DNA of 64,000 nt from Gemmatimonadaceae bacterium (GTDB taxonomy: Bacteria; Gemmatimonadota; Gemmatimonadetes; Gemmatimonadales; Gemmatimonadaceae). Below are positions 37,907 through 46,650 of this stretch, one piece after another. The notes below the pieces were generated by a model, which worked only from the letters and a program-made list of their open reading frames with translations, made no database searches and had not been told where the DNA came from. The stretch is taken from the NCBI GenBank assembly GCA_011525845.1, contig WYBP01000014.1, positions 283,328 through 347,327 on the forward strand, in the 5' to 3' direction. The translations under genes were made by a program, and so were the position numbers. Numbering within the stretch: position 1 is the first letter of the stretch; each line of letters begins with the position of its first letter.

Positions 37907-38806
37907 ATGCTCATCTGGGTGATCGCGATCGTGGTCGCGCTGGGGCTCGCCGCGTTCCTGCTCTACGAGCGCGCGCAGCGCCGGCGCCTGAAGGACCGGA
38001 GCGCCGAGCTCGAACACCTCTCGTTCGAGCTCGCGCGCGCGAACCGCGCGAAGTCCGAGTTCCTGGCGAACGTCTCGCACGAGCTGCGCACGCCCCTGGC
38101 CGCGATCGTGGGGTTCGTGGACCTGCTGCAGGACGGGTCGTACGGCGAGCTCGGGCCGCGCATGGTCGGGCCGGTGGAGCGAATCCAGGCCTCGGCCGGC
38201 CACCTGCAGGCGCTGGTGGACCAGATCCTCGACCTCGCGCGCCTCTCGGCCGGCCGGCTCGAGGTGCACCGCGAGCCGCTCTCGCTCCGCGCCTTCGTGA
38301 TCGACGTGGCGAGCGAGGTCGAGCCGCTGATCATCGAGAAGGGGCTCGCGCTCTCCCTCCAGGTGCCGACCACGCTGCCGCGCGTGAGCACCGACCCCAC
38401 GCACCTGCGGCAGATCCTGGTGAACCTCCTGGGCAACGCGGTGAAGTTCACGTCGCAGGGGGGGATCACGGTGCGCGCGACCTACGTCCCGGACGGGGCG
38501 GTGACGGGGTTCGTGCGCACCGCGGCGGACCGGCCGCTCCTCGCCTCCGGCGGCGCGTGGATCGCGCTGCAGGTGGTGGACACCGGGATCGGGATCGCGG
38601 AGAAGGACCACGCGCGGATCTTCCAGGAGTTCGAGCAGGTGAGCGCGGGCTCGCGCGGGGACTCGGAGCGCCGGGGCACGGGCCTCGGGCTCTCGATCAC
38701 ACGACGGTTGGCGCGGCTGCTCGACGGCGATATCACGCTCGAGAGCACCCTGGGGAGCGGAGCGACCTTCACCTGCTGGTTGCCGGCGGATCCCATCCGG
38801 CCCTAG
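37907..38806 (+). CDS. Membrane-anchored sensor histidine kinase
   Basis: A 299-residue kinase with one N-terminal transmembrane helix (MLIWVIAIVVALGLAAFLLY) and no recognisable sensor domain. The HisKA box reads SHELRTPLAAIVGF with the phospho-accepting His near residue 57; HATPase_c has the N box (LVNLLGNAVKFTS), VVDTGIGIAEKD (G1), and GTGLGLSI (G2). No response regulator is adjacent. Its last 4 bp overlap the end of the convergent Ser/Thr kinase gene. Partner and signal unknown. Confidence 0.9.
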   Translation: MLIWVIAIVVALGLAAFLLYERAQRRRLKDRSAELEHLSFELARANRAKSEFLANVSHELRTPLAAIVGFVDLLQDGSYGELGPRMVGPVERIQASAGHLQALVDQILDLARLSAGRLEVHREPLSLRAFVIDVASEVEPLIIEKGLALSLQVPTTLPRVSTDPTHLRQILVNLLGNAVKFTSQGGITVRATYVPDGAVTGFVRTAADRPLLASGGAWIALQVVDTGIGIAEKDHARIFQEFEQVSAGSRGDSERRGTGLGLSITRRLARLLDGDITLESTLGSGATFTCWLPADPIRP

Positions 38807-39711
38807 CGGCCGAAGAGCCCCTTCATCTTCGACATGAACCCCGCGCTCGGCGATTCCTCGGGGAACGGGGACTCGAGCGCCTCGGCGAGTGCGGCCGCGA
38901 AGGCGTTCACGTCCGGGTAGCGCGCGGACGGCTCCTTCGCGAGCCCCTTCATCACCACCGCCTCGACGGCCGCCGAGTACTGGAGCTCGGGCTTCGCCTT
39001 GTTGAGCGGGATGGGGGGCTGCGAGAGGAGCTGCGTGAACATCTCGCGCGGGCTCTTCGCCGTGTACGGCAGCGTGCCCGTGAGGAAGAGGTACGCCATC
39101 GTCGCCAGCGAGTACTGGTCGGCGGCGGGGGAGACGACCTCGCCCGAGAGCGCCTCGGGGGCGACGTACATCAGGGTGCCCACGAAGAAGCCGGCACGCG
39201 TCAGCCGCTGGTCCGGCGTGACGTCGGTCGCGGTCGCGATGCCGAAGTCGAGCAGCTTCACGGTGCGCGAGTCGTGGTCGTACATCAGGTTGTCGGGCTT
39301 CAGGTCGCGATGCACGATGCCCACCGCGTGCGCCGCGTACACCGCCCCCGCGATCTGCGTGACGACCGTCGCGACCTCGTCGGGCGGGAAGGGCGCGTTC
39401 CGCTTGGCGTAGTTCTCGAGGAGCTCGCCCTGCGCCCACTCGATCACGAGGAAGGGGAGCCCGCCGTCCTCGCCCGTCTGGATGGTGCGGATCACGTTGG
39501 GGTGCGTGACGCGCGTCCCGAAACTCGCCTCGCGCACGAACCGGGCGACCGCCGTGCGGTCCTGGCGCAGCTTCTCGCGGAGGACCTTCAGCGCGACCGA
39601 CCCATGCGTCTCGTGCTGGGCGCGGTAGACGGTCGCGGTGCCCCCCTCGCCGACCCGGTCGAGGAGGGTGTAACCGGCGAGAGTCGTTCCGACGAGGGGA
39701 TCACGAGACAC
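38803..39711 (-). CDS. Soluble serine/threonine protein kinase (Hanks type)
   Basis: A 302-residue kinase: GEGGTATVYRA glycine loop, VALKVLRE with the catalytic lysine, HRDLKPDNLMY catalytic loop, LLDFGIAT (DFG), and MYVAPEALSG (APE). The chain ends soon after the kinase fold with no transmembrane or PASTA region, so it is cytoplasmic. Substrates are unknown. Its 3' end touches that of the histidine kinase gene on the opposite strand. Confidence 0.92.
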   Translation of the reverse strand: MSRDPLVGTTLAGYTLLDRVGEGGTATVYRAQHETHGSVALKVLREKLRQDRTAVARFVREASFGTRVTHPNVIRTIQTGEDGGLPFLVIEWAQGELLENYAKRNAPFPPDEVATVVTQIAGAVYAAHAVGIVHRDLKPDNLMYDHDSRTVKLLDFGIATATDVTPDQRLTRAGFFVGTLMYVAPEALSGEVVSPAADQYSLATMAYLFLTGTLPYTAKSPREMFTQLLSQPPIPLNKAKPELQYSAAVEAVVMKGLAKEPSARYPDVNAFAAALAEALESPFPEESPSAGFMSKMKGLFGR

Positions 39712-39834
39712 GCGGCGAAGCTACCGAGCGGGACAACCCGGGGCAAGCGAAGGCGGCCGAATGACCGCGCTCGGAGTTGCGGGGTAGATTAGGCGTTGTC
39801 GCGCCGCAGGCGCGCGACCCCCACCTCGGAGCCG

Positions 39835-41220
39835 ATGTCCCTGCCCGCCTCCACTGGACCGAAGCACCTCGCACGCCCGGCGACCCTGGCGCTGGCGCTC
39901 CTGCTCACCGCCTGCGGGCGTCCGAACGCTCCGGCCGGCGGTGCGCCCGCGCCGTCGGTGCAGCGCGCCTCCTCCGCGCCGACCTTCGACGCGACTCCGC
40001 TCTACCGGCAGATGGGCCTGATCGCGCACGGCGCCCCGTTCCCCCTGCTCGGCCGCGTCGCGTTCCTCGCGAGCGCGGTGCCGGACACCACGCACATGGT
40101 CGTGGGCCTCTCGCTCGCCAACGGCACGCTGCGCTTCGCGCGAGAGGCGGACAACCGGTTCCGGGCGCGCTACACGGTGCTGATCGTCGTCGAGCGGGAG
40201 GGCCAGCTGGTGCGGCGCACGGAGAGCACGGAGGAGGTGATCGTCGGCTCCTTCCGCGAGACCGGGCGGACCGATGAGAGCCTGCTCTACCAGGAGATCC
40301 TCGACGTGGCGCCGGGGGAGTATGGGATCACCGTCGCCGTGCGGGACGAGGAGAGCTCGCGCACCGCGGAGGAGCGGATCCGGGTGCGGGTGCCCCGGCT
40401 CGGGGACGGGACCTTCTCCTCGCCCATGCCGATCACGAGCGTGAGCCCGCGCAGCACGCGCGATTCGCTCCCGGTGCTCCTGCTGAGTCCGCGCGGCACC
40501 GCGACGGCGGCGCGCGACTCCACCTTCCTGGTCTATGTCGAGGGGTATGGCGCCGGGGCGTCGCCGGTGGAGCTGAGCGTGCGGAACGAGAACGGACGCG
40601 TGCTCTGGAGCGAGCCGGTGGAGCTGCCACGTCGCGGGAACATGGTGTCGGGGGTCGTGCAGGTCCCGCTCTCGCGCATCGGGATCGGGGTCGGCGAACT
40701 CACCTTCGTGCATCCGGGCACGTCGGACTCCTCCTCGACCTACGTGTTCGTGGGATTCGGCGACGACCTGCCGATCGCCTCCTACGACGACATGCTGAGC
40801 TACCTCCGCCACTTCGCCGCGCCGTATCGCATCCAGCGGCTCCGGAGCGCGGAGCCCGAGCAGCGTCCGGAGGCCTGGGCCGAGTTCGTGCGCGAGACCG
40901 ACAGCGACCCGAACACGGCGATCCACGAGGACCTGCGGCGCTACTTCACCAGCCTCGTGCGCGCCAACGGCCGCTTCCGCGAGGAGACCTCGCCGGGGTG
41001 GATGACGGACCGCGGCCGCGTGTTCATCACGCTCGGCGAACCCGACGTGCTGCTCGAACCCCCGGGCGCCGACTTCCAGCGCGGACGACAGCAGGTCTGG
41101 GAGTACCAGACGCTGAACCTGCAGCTCGTGTTCTACGACCAGACCGGGACCGGACGGTGGCGCCTCACCCAGAGCAGCGAGACGCGGTTCGAGCAGGAGT
41201 ATCGCCGCCGGCTGAAGTGA
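39835..41220 (+). CDS. GWxTD domain-containing lipoprotein
   Basis: A 461-residue protein with lipobox LLLTACG. Middle segments look beta-sandwich-like; the C-terminal GWxTD domain shows GWMTDRGRVFITLGEPDVLL near residue 390, then VWEYQTLNLQLVFYDQ. GWxTD proteins are common in Gemmatimonadota and Acidobacteriota and are of unknown function. The ATG at 39835 places the lipobox at a usual distance (an upstream start at 39796 would lengthen the signal). It overlaps the next gene as GTGA. Confidence 0.85.
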   Translation: MSLPASTGPKHLARPATLALALLLTACGRPNAPAGGAPAPSVQRASSAPTFDATPLYRQMGLIAHGAPFPLLGRVAFLASAVPDTTHMVVGLSLANGTLRFAREADNRFRARYTVLIVVEREGQLVRRTESTEEVIVGSFRETGRTDESLLYQEILDVAPGEYGITVAVRDEESSRTAEERIRVRVPRLGDGTFSSPMPITSVSPRSTRDSLPVLLLSPRGTATAARDSTFLVYVEGYGAGASPVELSVRNENGRVLWSEPVELPRRGNMVSGVVQVPLSRIGIGVGELTFVHPGTSDSSSTYVFVGFGDDLPIASYDDMLSYLRHFAAPYRIQRLRSAEPEQRPEAWAEFVRETDSDPNTAIHEDLRRYFTSLVRANGRFREETSPGWMTDRGRVFITLGEPDVLLEPPGADFQRGRQQVWEYQTLNLQLVFYDQTGTGRWRLTQSSETRFEQEYRRRLK

Positions 41221-41819
41221 GCGCCGGCGCGCCGGCCCTGCGCGCCGAGCTCGCGCGCAAGGCGCTGCACCTCTCGACCGCTGCGCTCCCCATCGGCCTC
41301 GGCCTGGGCCTGCTCTCGATGCGGCGGTCGCAGCTGCTCCTCGGCGCGGCCGTGATGGTGGCGCTCGCGGTGGAGGGGGCGCGGCGGACGGTGCCCGCGG
41401 TGCAGCAGCGCTTCGTCGCGCTGGTCGGCGGGATGCTCCGCGCGCACGAGCGCTCCCCCGAGGGCGCCACGCTGACCGGCGCGACCTGGCTCGCGCTCGC
41501 GATGTTCGGTGCCGCGCTCCTGCTCCCCGCGCCCGCGGCCGTGGTGGCGATGTGGGCGGCGGCGATGGGGGACGGACTCGCGTCGGTCACGGGGCGCCTC
41601 GCCTCGCGCGACGGCGGACGGAAGACATGGACGGGATCGGCCGCCTGCCTGGTGGTCTCGGCGGCCGGCGCGTGGTGGCTCGTCTCCGCGTCGGCCGCGT
41701 CGGCGATCGCCATCGGCACCACCGCGGCGATCGCGGAGCGTCCGCGCGCGATCATCGACGACAACCTGCGCGTCGCCGCCGCGGCGGGCCTCGCGGCGTG
41801 GGCACTCCTGCCGGCGTAG
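41217..41819 (+). CDS. Polyprenol/diacylglycerol kinase-like (dolichol kinase family) membrane protein
   Basis: A 200-residue protein with several hydrophobic helices and the CTP-kinase family pattern: ARKALHLSTAALPIG at the N-terminus, AMGDGLASVTGRLASRDGGRKTWTGSAAC near residues 120-145 (key residues D, G, K, T, S). Members phosphorylate lipid alcohols such as phytol, dolichol or polyprenol. The GTG at 41217 overlaps the GWxTD gene stop and polA follows 9 bp later. Confidence 0.8.
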   Translation: MSAGAPALRAELARKALHLSTAALPIGLGLGLLSMRRSQLLLGAAVMVALAVEGARRTVPAVQQRFVALVGGMLRAHERSPEGATLTGATWLALAMFGAALLLPAPAAVVAMWAAAMGDGLASVTGRLASRDGGRKTWTGSAACLVVSAAGAWWLVSASAASAIAIGTTAAIAERPRAIIDDNLRVAAAAGLAAWALLPA

Positions 41820-41828
41820 CTTACCCGC

Positions 41829-44828
41829 ATGACGATGCCCGGCAGGCCACGCCTCTACCTGATCGATGGCTACGCGCTCATCTACCGCGCCTTCCACGCC
41901 CTGGGGGGCGGCGCCCCGCTCCGCAACGCGCGCGGCGAGAACACCGGGATGGCGAAGGGGGTCAGCGAGTTCCTCCGCCGCCTCATCGAGAAGCACAAGC
42001 CGGACTACCTGGGGTGGGTGAACGACGCCGGCGCCTCCGGGCGCGACGAGTTGCTCGAGGAGTACAAGGCGAACCGCGTCGCGCTGGCCGAGGAGGAGCA
42101 GCAGGACTTCGACACCGGGCGCGAACGCGTCCAGCAGATCCTCGAGGGGTACCGCATCCCGACCATCGAGCTCGAGGGGTACGAGGCCGACGACGTGATC
42201 GCGACGCTCGCCCTCCAGGGCGCGGAGCGCGAGTTCGAGGTCTGCGTGGTGTCCGGGGACAAGGACCTCCTCCAGCTCGTGCGCCCGCACATCTGGATCC
42301 TCAATCCCTGGCACGGTCCGCCGGGTCGCACGGTCGAGAAGTGGTACGGCGAGGAGAACGCGCACGAACGGCTCGGCGTGCCGGCCGAGCGCGTGGTGGA
42401 TTACCTCGCGCTGGTCGGCGACACCGCGGACAACATCCCCGGCGTGAAGGGGATCGGCGCCAAGGGCGCGCTCGCGCTCGTCGAGCAGTACGGCACGGTG
42501 GAGGAGATGATCGCGCACGTCGACGAGATCGAGCCGACGCGCACGAGGAACGCGCTCGCCAAGCAGATCGACGCCGCGCGGCTCTCGAAGCGGCTGGTGA
42601 CGCTGCAGTACGACCTCCCGGTGACGCTCGATCCCGAGTCCCTCACCCTCGACCCGCCGGACTGGGCGGCACTGCGCGACCTCTTCGTGGAGCTCGAGTT
42701 CAACAGCGCCGCGCGCGCGGCGGCGGTGCAGGCGGAAGGGAGCGCATCGCCGGCGTCGGGAGGGAAGGCGCGTGCCGCGCGTGTCGCGGGTGACGACGGC
42801 GCGGACGAGGACGCGGCCGACGGCGCGCCGGGTGCCGAACACGCCTCCTCTTCCGTGCCCGGCACCCCCGCCGCCGTCCCGACCGACTACCGCGTGGCCG
42901 ACACGCCGGCACTCGTGGCGGCGATGATCGCGGAAGCGCGCGCGGCGGGGACGATCGCCGTCGACACCGAGACGGTGCTCGACGCCGACGCGCCGCCGAT
43001 CATCACGCCACTCCGCGCGAACCTCGTCGCCATCTCGGTCGCGACGGCACCGGGCAAGGCCTGGTACCTCCCCTTCGCGCATGTGCTCCCGCGTGACGCG
43101 CAGGTGGGCCTCGCCCTCGGCGACGCGCCGTCGGCGAAGCCGAAGAAGGCGCGCAAGACGTCCGCGCCCGGCTCCATCGCGGCGCGGCTGCTGGCCGAGC
43201 GCGAGTACCCCGTCGTGAACCTGCCGCCGCTCCTCTCGGAGCCGATGGCGCCCCTGCGCGCGCTGCTCGAGGACCCGACGGTGCGGAAGACGGCGCACAA
43301 CGCCAAGTACGACCTGCTCGTGCTGCGCCGCGCGGGCGTCACGCTGCGCGGCCTCGACTTCGACTCGATGCTCGCCAGCTACGTGCTCGACCCCAGCCGT
43401 CGCTCGCACGCGATCGACGCCCTCGCCGTCGAGAGCCTCGGCATCGCGATGACCGGCTACGACGAGCTCTGCGGCAAGGGGAAGCAGCAGGTCCCCTTCG
43501 ACGAGGTCCCGATCCCCGCGGCGTGCGACTACTCGAGTGCGGACAGCGACGTCGCCCTCCGGCTCCGCCGGGTGCTCGAGCCGCGACTCACCGAGCAGGA
43601 GGCGGAGGCGCTGTTGCGCGAGGTGGAGCTCCCGCTGGTCGAGGTGCTCGCGGAGATGGAGTGGACCGGCATCGCGATCGACGTGCCCTGGTTCCACTCG
43701 CTCAAGGCGCGCTTCGAGGCGGCCCGCGGCGAGATCGAGCAGCAGATCTTCCAGGAGGCGGGGGAGGAGTTCAACGTCGCCTCGAACCCGCAGCTGCGCG
43801 TGATCCTCTTCGAGAAGCTCGGGCTGCCGGTGAAGAAGAAGACGGCGACCGGCCCCAGCACCGACGCGAGCGTGCTGCAGGAACTGGCCGAGGAAGGGCA
43901 CGTGCTCCCCGAGCTGCTGATGGAGTACCGCGAGCTCGCGAAGCTGGAGAACACCTACCTCGACACGCTCCCGGTGCTCGTGAACCCCGGCACCGGACGC
44001 CTCCACACCTCGTTCAACCAGACGGTGGCGAGCACGGGCCGCCTCTCCTCGAGCGACCCCAACCTCCAGAACATCCCGATCCGCCGCGAACTCGGGAAGG
44101 ACATCCGGCGCGGCTTCATCCCGCGCCAGGGATGGCGGCTGCTCGCGGCCGATTACTCGCAGATCGAGCTCCGGCTCCTCGCACACCTCTCGCACGACGC
44201 GGCATTCGTCGAGGCGTTCCGCGCCGGCGGGGACATCCATCGGCAGACCGCGAGCGTGATCTTCGGCGTCCCGCTGGACGACGTGACCGGCGAGATGCGC
44301 GCGCGCGCGAAGACGATCAACTTCGCGACGATCTATGGCCAGGGGGCGCACGCGCTCTCGCGCCAGCTACACGTGGAGCACGCCGAGGCGAAGGCCTTCA
44401 TCGAGACCTACTTCGAGCGCTTCGCCGGCGTGCGCCGCTGGCTCGACGGGTCCGTGGAGCAGGCGCGCACGCGCGGCTACGTGGAGACCATCTTCCGCCG
44501 CCGCCGCTACATCCCGGAGATCCTCGACCGCAACTTCAACACGCGCGCCTTCGGCGAGCGGCTGGCGCAGAACAGCCCCATCCAGGGCTCCGCGGCGGAC
44601 CTGATCAAGGTCGCGATGATCCGCATCCACGCCGCCCTCGAGCACTCCGCGATGGAATCGCGCATGCTCCTCCAGGTGCACGACGAGCTCGTCTTCGAGG
44701 CACCGCCGCACGAGGAGGAGCACCTGCGGACGCTCGTGGAACGCGAGATGACCACGGCCATCGTCCTCGACGTGCCGCTCGTGGTCGACATCGGCTCCGG
44801 CGAGAACTGGCTCGAAGCGAAGGCGTGA
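41829..44828 (+). CDS. polA: DNA polymerase I
   Basis: A 999-residue family A polymerase, longer than the usual 900-930 because of an Ala/Gly-rich linker (about residues 300-360). The 5' nuclease domain starts RLYLIDGYALIYRAFHAL; the 3'-5' exonuclease keeps its metal residues (IAVDTETVLDAD, the DLLVLRRAG and YSSADSDVAL regions), so proofreading is probably active; the polymerase has DYSQIELRLLAHL, the KTINFATIYGQG finger helix, and LQVHDELVFE. It replaces RNA primers and fills repair gaps. A possible alternative start is the ATG two codons in. Confidence 0.97.
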   Translation: MTMPGRPRLYLIDGYALIYRAFHALGGGAPLRNARGENTGMAKGVSEFLRRLIEKHKPDYLGWVNDAGASGRDELLEEYKANRVALAEEEQQDFDTGRERVQQILEGYRIPTIELEGYEADDVIATLALQGAEREFEVCVVSGDKDLLQLVRPHIWILNPWHGPPGRTVEKWYGEENAHERLGVPAERVVDYLALVGDTADNIPGVKGIGAKGALALVEQYGTVEEMIAHVDEIEPTRTRNALAKQIDAARLSKRLVTLQYDLPVTLDPESLTLDPPDWAALRDLFVELEFNSAARAAAVQAEGSASPASGGKARAARVAGDDGADEDAADGAPGAEHASSSVPGTPAAVPTDYRVADTPALVAAMIAEARAAGTIAVDTETVLDADAPPIITPLRANLVAISVATAPGKAWYLPFAHVLPRDAQVGLALGDAPSAKPKKARKTSAPGSIAARLLAEREYPVVNLPPLLSEPMAPLRALLEDPTVRKTAHNAKYDLLVLRRAGVTLRGLDFDSMLASYVLDPSRRSHAIDALAVESLGIAMTGYDELCGKGKQQVPFDEVPIPAACDYSSADSDVALRLRRVLEPRLTEQEAEALLREVELPLVEVLAEMEWTGIAIDVPWFHSLKARFEAARGEIEQQIFQEAGEEFNVASNPQLRVILFEKLGLPVKKKTATGPSTDASVLQELAEEGHVLPELLMEYRELAKLENTYLDTLPVLVNPGTGRLHTSFNQTVASTGRLSSSDPNLQNIPIRRELGKDIRRGFIPRQGWRLLAADYSQIELRLLAHLSHDAAFVEAFRAGGDIHRQTASVIFGVPLDDVTGEMRARAKTINFATIYGQGAHALSRQLHVEHAEAKAFIETYFERFAGVRRWLDGSVEQARTRGYVETIFRRRRYIPEILDRNFNTRAFGERLAQNSPIQGSAADLIKVAMIRIHAALEHSAMESRMLLQVHDELVFEAPPHEEEHLRTLVEREMTTAIVLDVPLVVDIGSGENWLEAKA

Positions 44829-44869
44829 AACGAGCGTCCGGGCGGCGTTCGAGAAGCGTCAGAGCCCTT

Positions 44870-44897
44870 GCATCCTGCGTCAGTCCGTGACGGATGC
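44870..44897 (+). terminator. Possible hairpin after polA
   Basis: GCATCC pairs with GGATGC and an inner GTCA with TGAC, leaving a 3-nt bulge, 40 bp past the polA stop. There is no T-tract, so it may be an RNA end-protecting hairpin rather than an intrinsic terminator. The rest of 44829-45101 holds a sigma-54-like promoter and nothing else I recognise. Confidence 0.4.
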
Positions 44898-44978
44898 CCG
44901 GGGGGCCGTGGGGAACCGGAGGCCGGGCTTGCGTCCCAACCGAATGGGGGACAATGTGTTAGGGGTTGCGGGAGTGTT

Positions 44979-44994
44979 CGGCTTGTGCTTTGCT
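44979..44994 (+). promoter_or_regulatory. Sigma-54-type promoter upstream of the pilin gene
   Basis: CGGCTTGTGCTTTGCT matches TGGCACGNNNNTTGCW at the essential GG and GC with a 10-bp spacing and at most other defined positions. Start would be near 45006, about 95 bp before the pilin ATG. Type IV pilin genes are often sigma-54 dependent. Confidence 0.45.
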
Positions 44995-45101
44995 CCTTCT
45001 TCCACACGGACCGTGGTGTGTCCCGGCACCGCTGTATCCGAATCCGGTGACCTGGATCACGGGACCCTGAGTCCGACCTTCCCCCTGCCAAGGGATCGCA
45101 G

Positions 45102-45488
45102 ATGGTACGAGCCAAGCGACGCGGCTTCACGCTGATCGAACTGCTGATCGTCGTCGTGATCATCGGCATCCTCGCGGCGATCGCGGTGCCGAAGTTCACG
45201 TCCACCAAGGGCCGCGCGTACGCGGCGTCGCTCAAGGCGGACCTGCGCAACCTCGCGAGCGCGCAGGAGTCGTACTTCTTCGTGCACGCGGCGTACACGA
45301 CGGATACGCTCGCGCTGAACTACAAGACCACCAACGGCACCCAGCTGCAGATCGTGGCGGCGACCTCCGGCGGCTGGTCCGCGATCGCGACGCACCCGAT
45401 GTCGTATCCGCTCACCTGTGCGATGTTCTCGGGCCTCATCACCGCGCCCGCGCCCGCGACCGCCGAGGGAGTGGTGGCCTGTCAGTGA
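45102..45488 (+). CDS. Type IV pilin-like prepilin
   Basis: A 128-residue prepilin with the class III leader MVRAKRRG, cleaved before FTLIELLIVVVIIGILAAIA with the conserved Glu5, then an alpha-beta globular domain with the KFTSTKGRAYAASLKADLRNL spine and a likely disulfide pair (Cys near 107 and 127). It could be a major pilin or a type II secretion pseudopilin. No other pil or gsp gene is in the window. Its stop overlaps the next gene as GTGA. Confidence 0.92.
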   Translation: MVRAKRRGFTLIELLIVVVIIGILAAIAVPKFTSTKGRAYAASLKADLRNLASAQESYFFVHAAYTTDTLALNYKTTNGTQLQIVAATSGGWSAIATHPMSYPLTCAMFSGLITAPAPATAEGVVACQ

Positions 45489-45853
45489 GTGACGCGGCGC
45501 CTGCGCCGCGTCCCCCGTCACGCCCGATGTCGCGCCCGATGTCGCGCCCCTCGCTACCGCCGCCGAAGGACCCGGCGGCCCTCATGCTCGAATGGAAGGA
45601 GTTCACCGACCGCCGCGTGGGCATGACGCACGCGATGAGCGGGGGCCTCTGGCTGCACCGGCATCTCTGGAAGGGACACCGCCTCGCGCACCTCGTGTCG
45701 TCGGACAAGGAGCGCCTGCTCGCGTGGGGACGGCGCGTGGGGATGCCCGCGGAGCGACTGCAGTTCCATCCGCTGAAGGATCCGCGCGACGGCGTCCGTC
45801 GTGACGCGTGGCACTGGGACCTGGGAGGTCCCTACCTCCCGCCCGTGCGATGA
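45485..45853 (+). CDS. Small hypothetical protein, possibly DUF4031-like
   Basis: A 122-residue soluble protein with an N-terminal Pro/Arg/Ser-rich stretch containing a 12-bp repeat (SRPM). The body has AHLVSSDKERLLAWGRRVGMPAERLQ, like the DUF4031 pattern, and a WHWDLGGPYLP end. No catalytic function is known for that family. The GTG at 45485 overlaps the pilin stop; the gene after it also overlaps, so pilin, this gene and the lipoprotein gene form one unit. Confidence 0.6.
   Translation: MSDAAPAPRPPSRPMSRPMSRPSLPPPKDPAALMLEWKEFTDRRVGMTHAMSGGLWLHRHLWKGHRLAHLVSSDKERLLAWGRRVGMPAERLQFHPLKDPRDGVRRDAWHWDLGGPYLPPVR
45521..45544 (+). repeat. 12-bp tandem repeat (2 units)
   Basis: Two copies of CGCCCGATGTCG encode repeated SRPM in the N-terminal tail of the small protein. 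Confidence 0.7.
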
Positions 45854-46647
45854 CGACGCGCGCACCCCGCAGGGGACGGCGGCCGTGTGCCCTGCTCGCG
45901 TGGTTCGCGTGCTTCGCGTGCTTGTCGATCGTCGGCGCCTGCCGCGGCGGGGAACCGGCACCGGCACCGGGAGCGGCTACCGCTTCCACCGAGCCGGCCC
46001 CGCCCGCGGTGGCGTCCGCGAGCGACTCCACGGATCCGGCCCTCGCTGCTGCGGGTCCCGCCCCCGCGTTCCTCGCGACGGTGTGCCTGCGCGGGGACCC
46101 GGCCTCCGGTGCGCATTGGAGCGTGGAGCAGGTCGAGCACAGCGTGGTGCGCCTTCCGGCGCGCGCGATCGCCGCGCTCGCGCCGCGCGACTCCGCCCGG
46201 TTCGCCGCGCGGATCGCACGTGCGGTGGACGCGCTGCCGAGCGACACCACCATCGCCGACTTCCGCGGCCTTCCCGTGGTCGTGGTCGAGGCGTGGCGCG
46301 TCGTGATCGCGGCGGGCGATACGGCGGTCGTCGCGCATGTCACGCGCCGGCTTCCCATGGAGTCGAGCCCGCTGGAGGAGTCGTTCACCCTCGTCGCCGC
46401 GCCCGGAGTCCGGCAGGGCGTGCGTGACCCGCTGCTCGAGGGATGGAGCGTGCGTGAGGTCGCGCGCGAGGAGGCCGGCACCACGCGCGAGTTCCTCGAG
46501 GCACTCCGCGAGGAGGACGGTCGCGTCTCGCTCCTCTTCGTCCGCGAAGGCACCGACGGTGCTGCGGATCGCGTGCTCGAGCTGGTCGCGCGGACCGATG
46601 GCGCCTGGCGCCTCGAGTGGCGCGGACCGGTCGCCGCCTGCCGCTGA
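45850..46647 (+). CDS. Lipoprotein of unknown function
   Basis: A 265-residue protein with a long basic and aromatic N-terminus (ALLAWFACFACLSIVGAC) whose IVGAC is a lipobox, an Ala/Pro-rich linker, and a beta-rich domain with repeated LPVVVVEAWRVVI and VSLLFVREGTDG patterns. I do not recognise the family. The ATG at 45850 overlaps the previous stop (ATGA). It ends 3 bp from the convergent ABC permease. Confidence 0.65.
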   Translation: MTTRAPRRGRRPCALLAWFACFACLSIVGACRGGEPAPAPGAATASTEPAPPAVASASDSTDPALAAAGPAPAFLATVCLRGDPASGAHWSVEQVEHSVVRLPARAIAALAPRDSARFAARIARAVDALPSDTTIADFRGLPVVVVEAWRVVIAAGDTAVVAHVTRRLPMESSPLEESFTLVAAPGVRQGVRDPLLEGWSVREVAREEAGTTREFLEALREEDGRVSLLFVREGTDGAADRVLELVARTDGAWRLEWRGPVAACR

Positions 46648-46650
46648 ACC

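Noticed and set aside
41133..44351. 1,072-codon minus-strand frame opposite polA
   Set aside because: Antisense to polA, which has all family motifs; the frame has biased composition only.
44829..45101. Possible c-di-GMP riboswitch upstream of the pilin gene
   Set aside because: The conserved c-di-GMP riboswitch core sequences were not found; only a sigma-54-like element and a bulged hairpin are visible.
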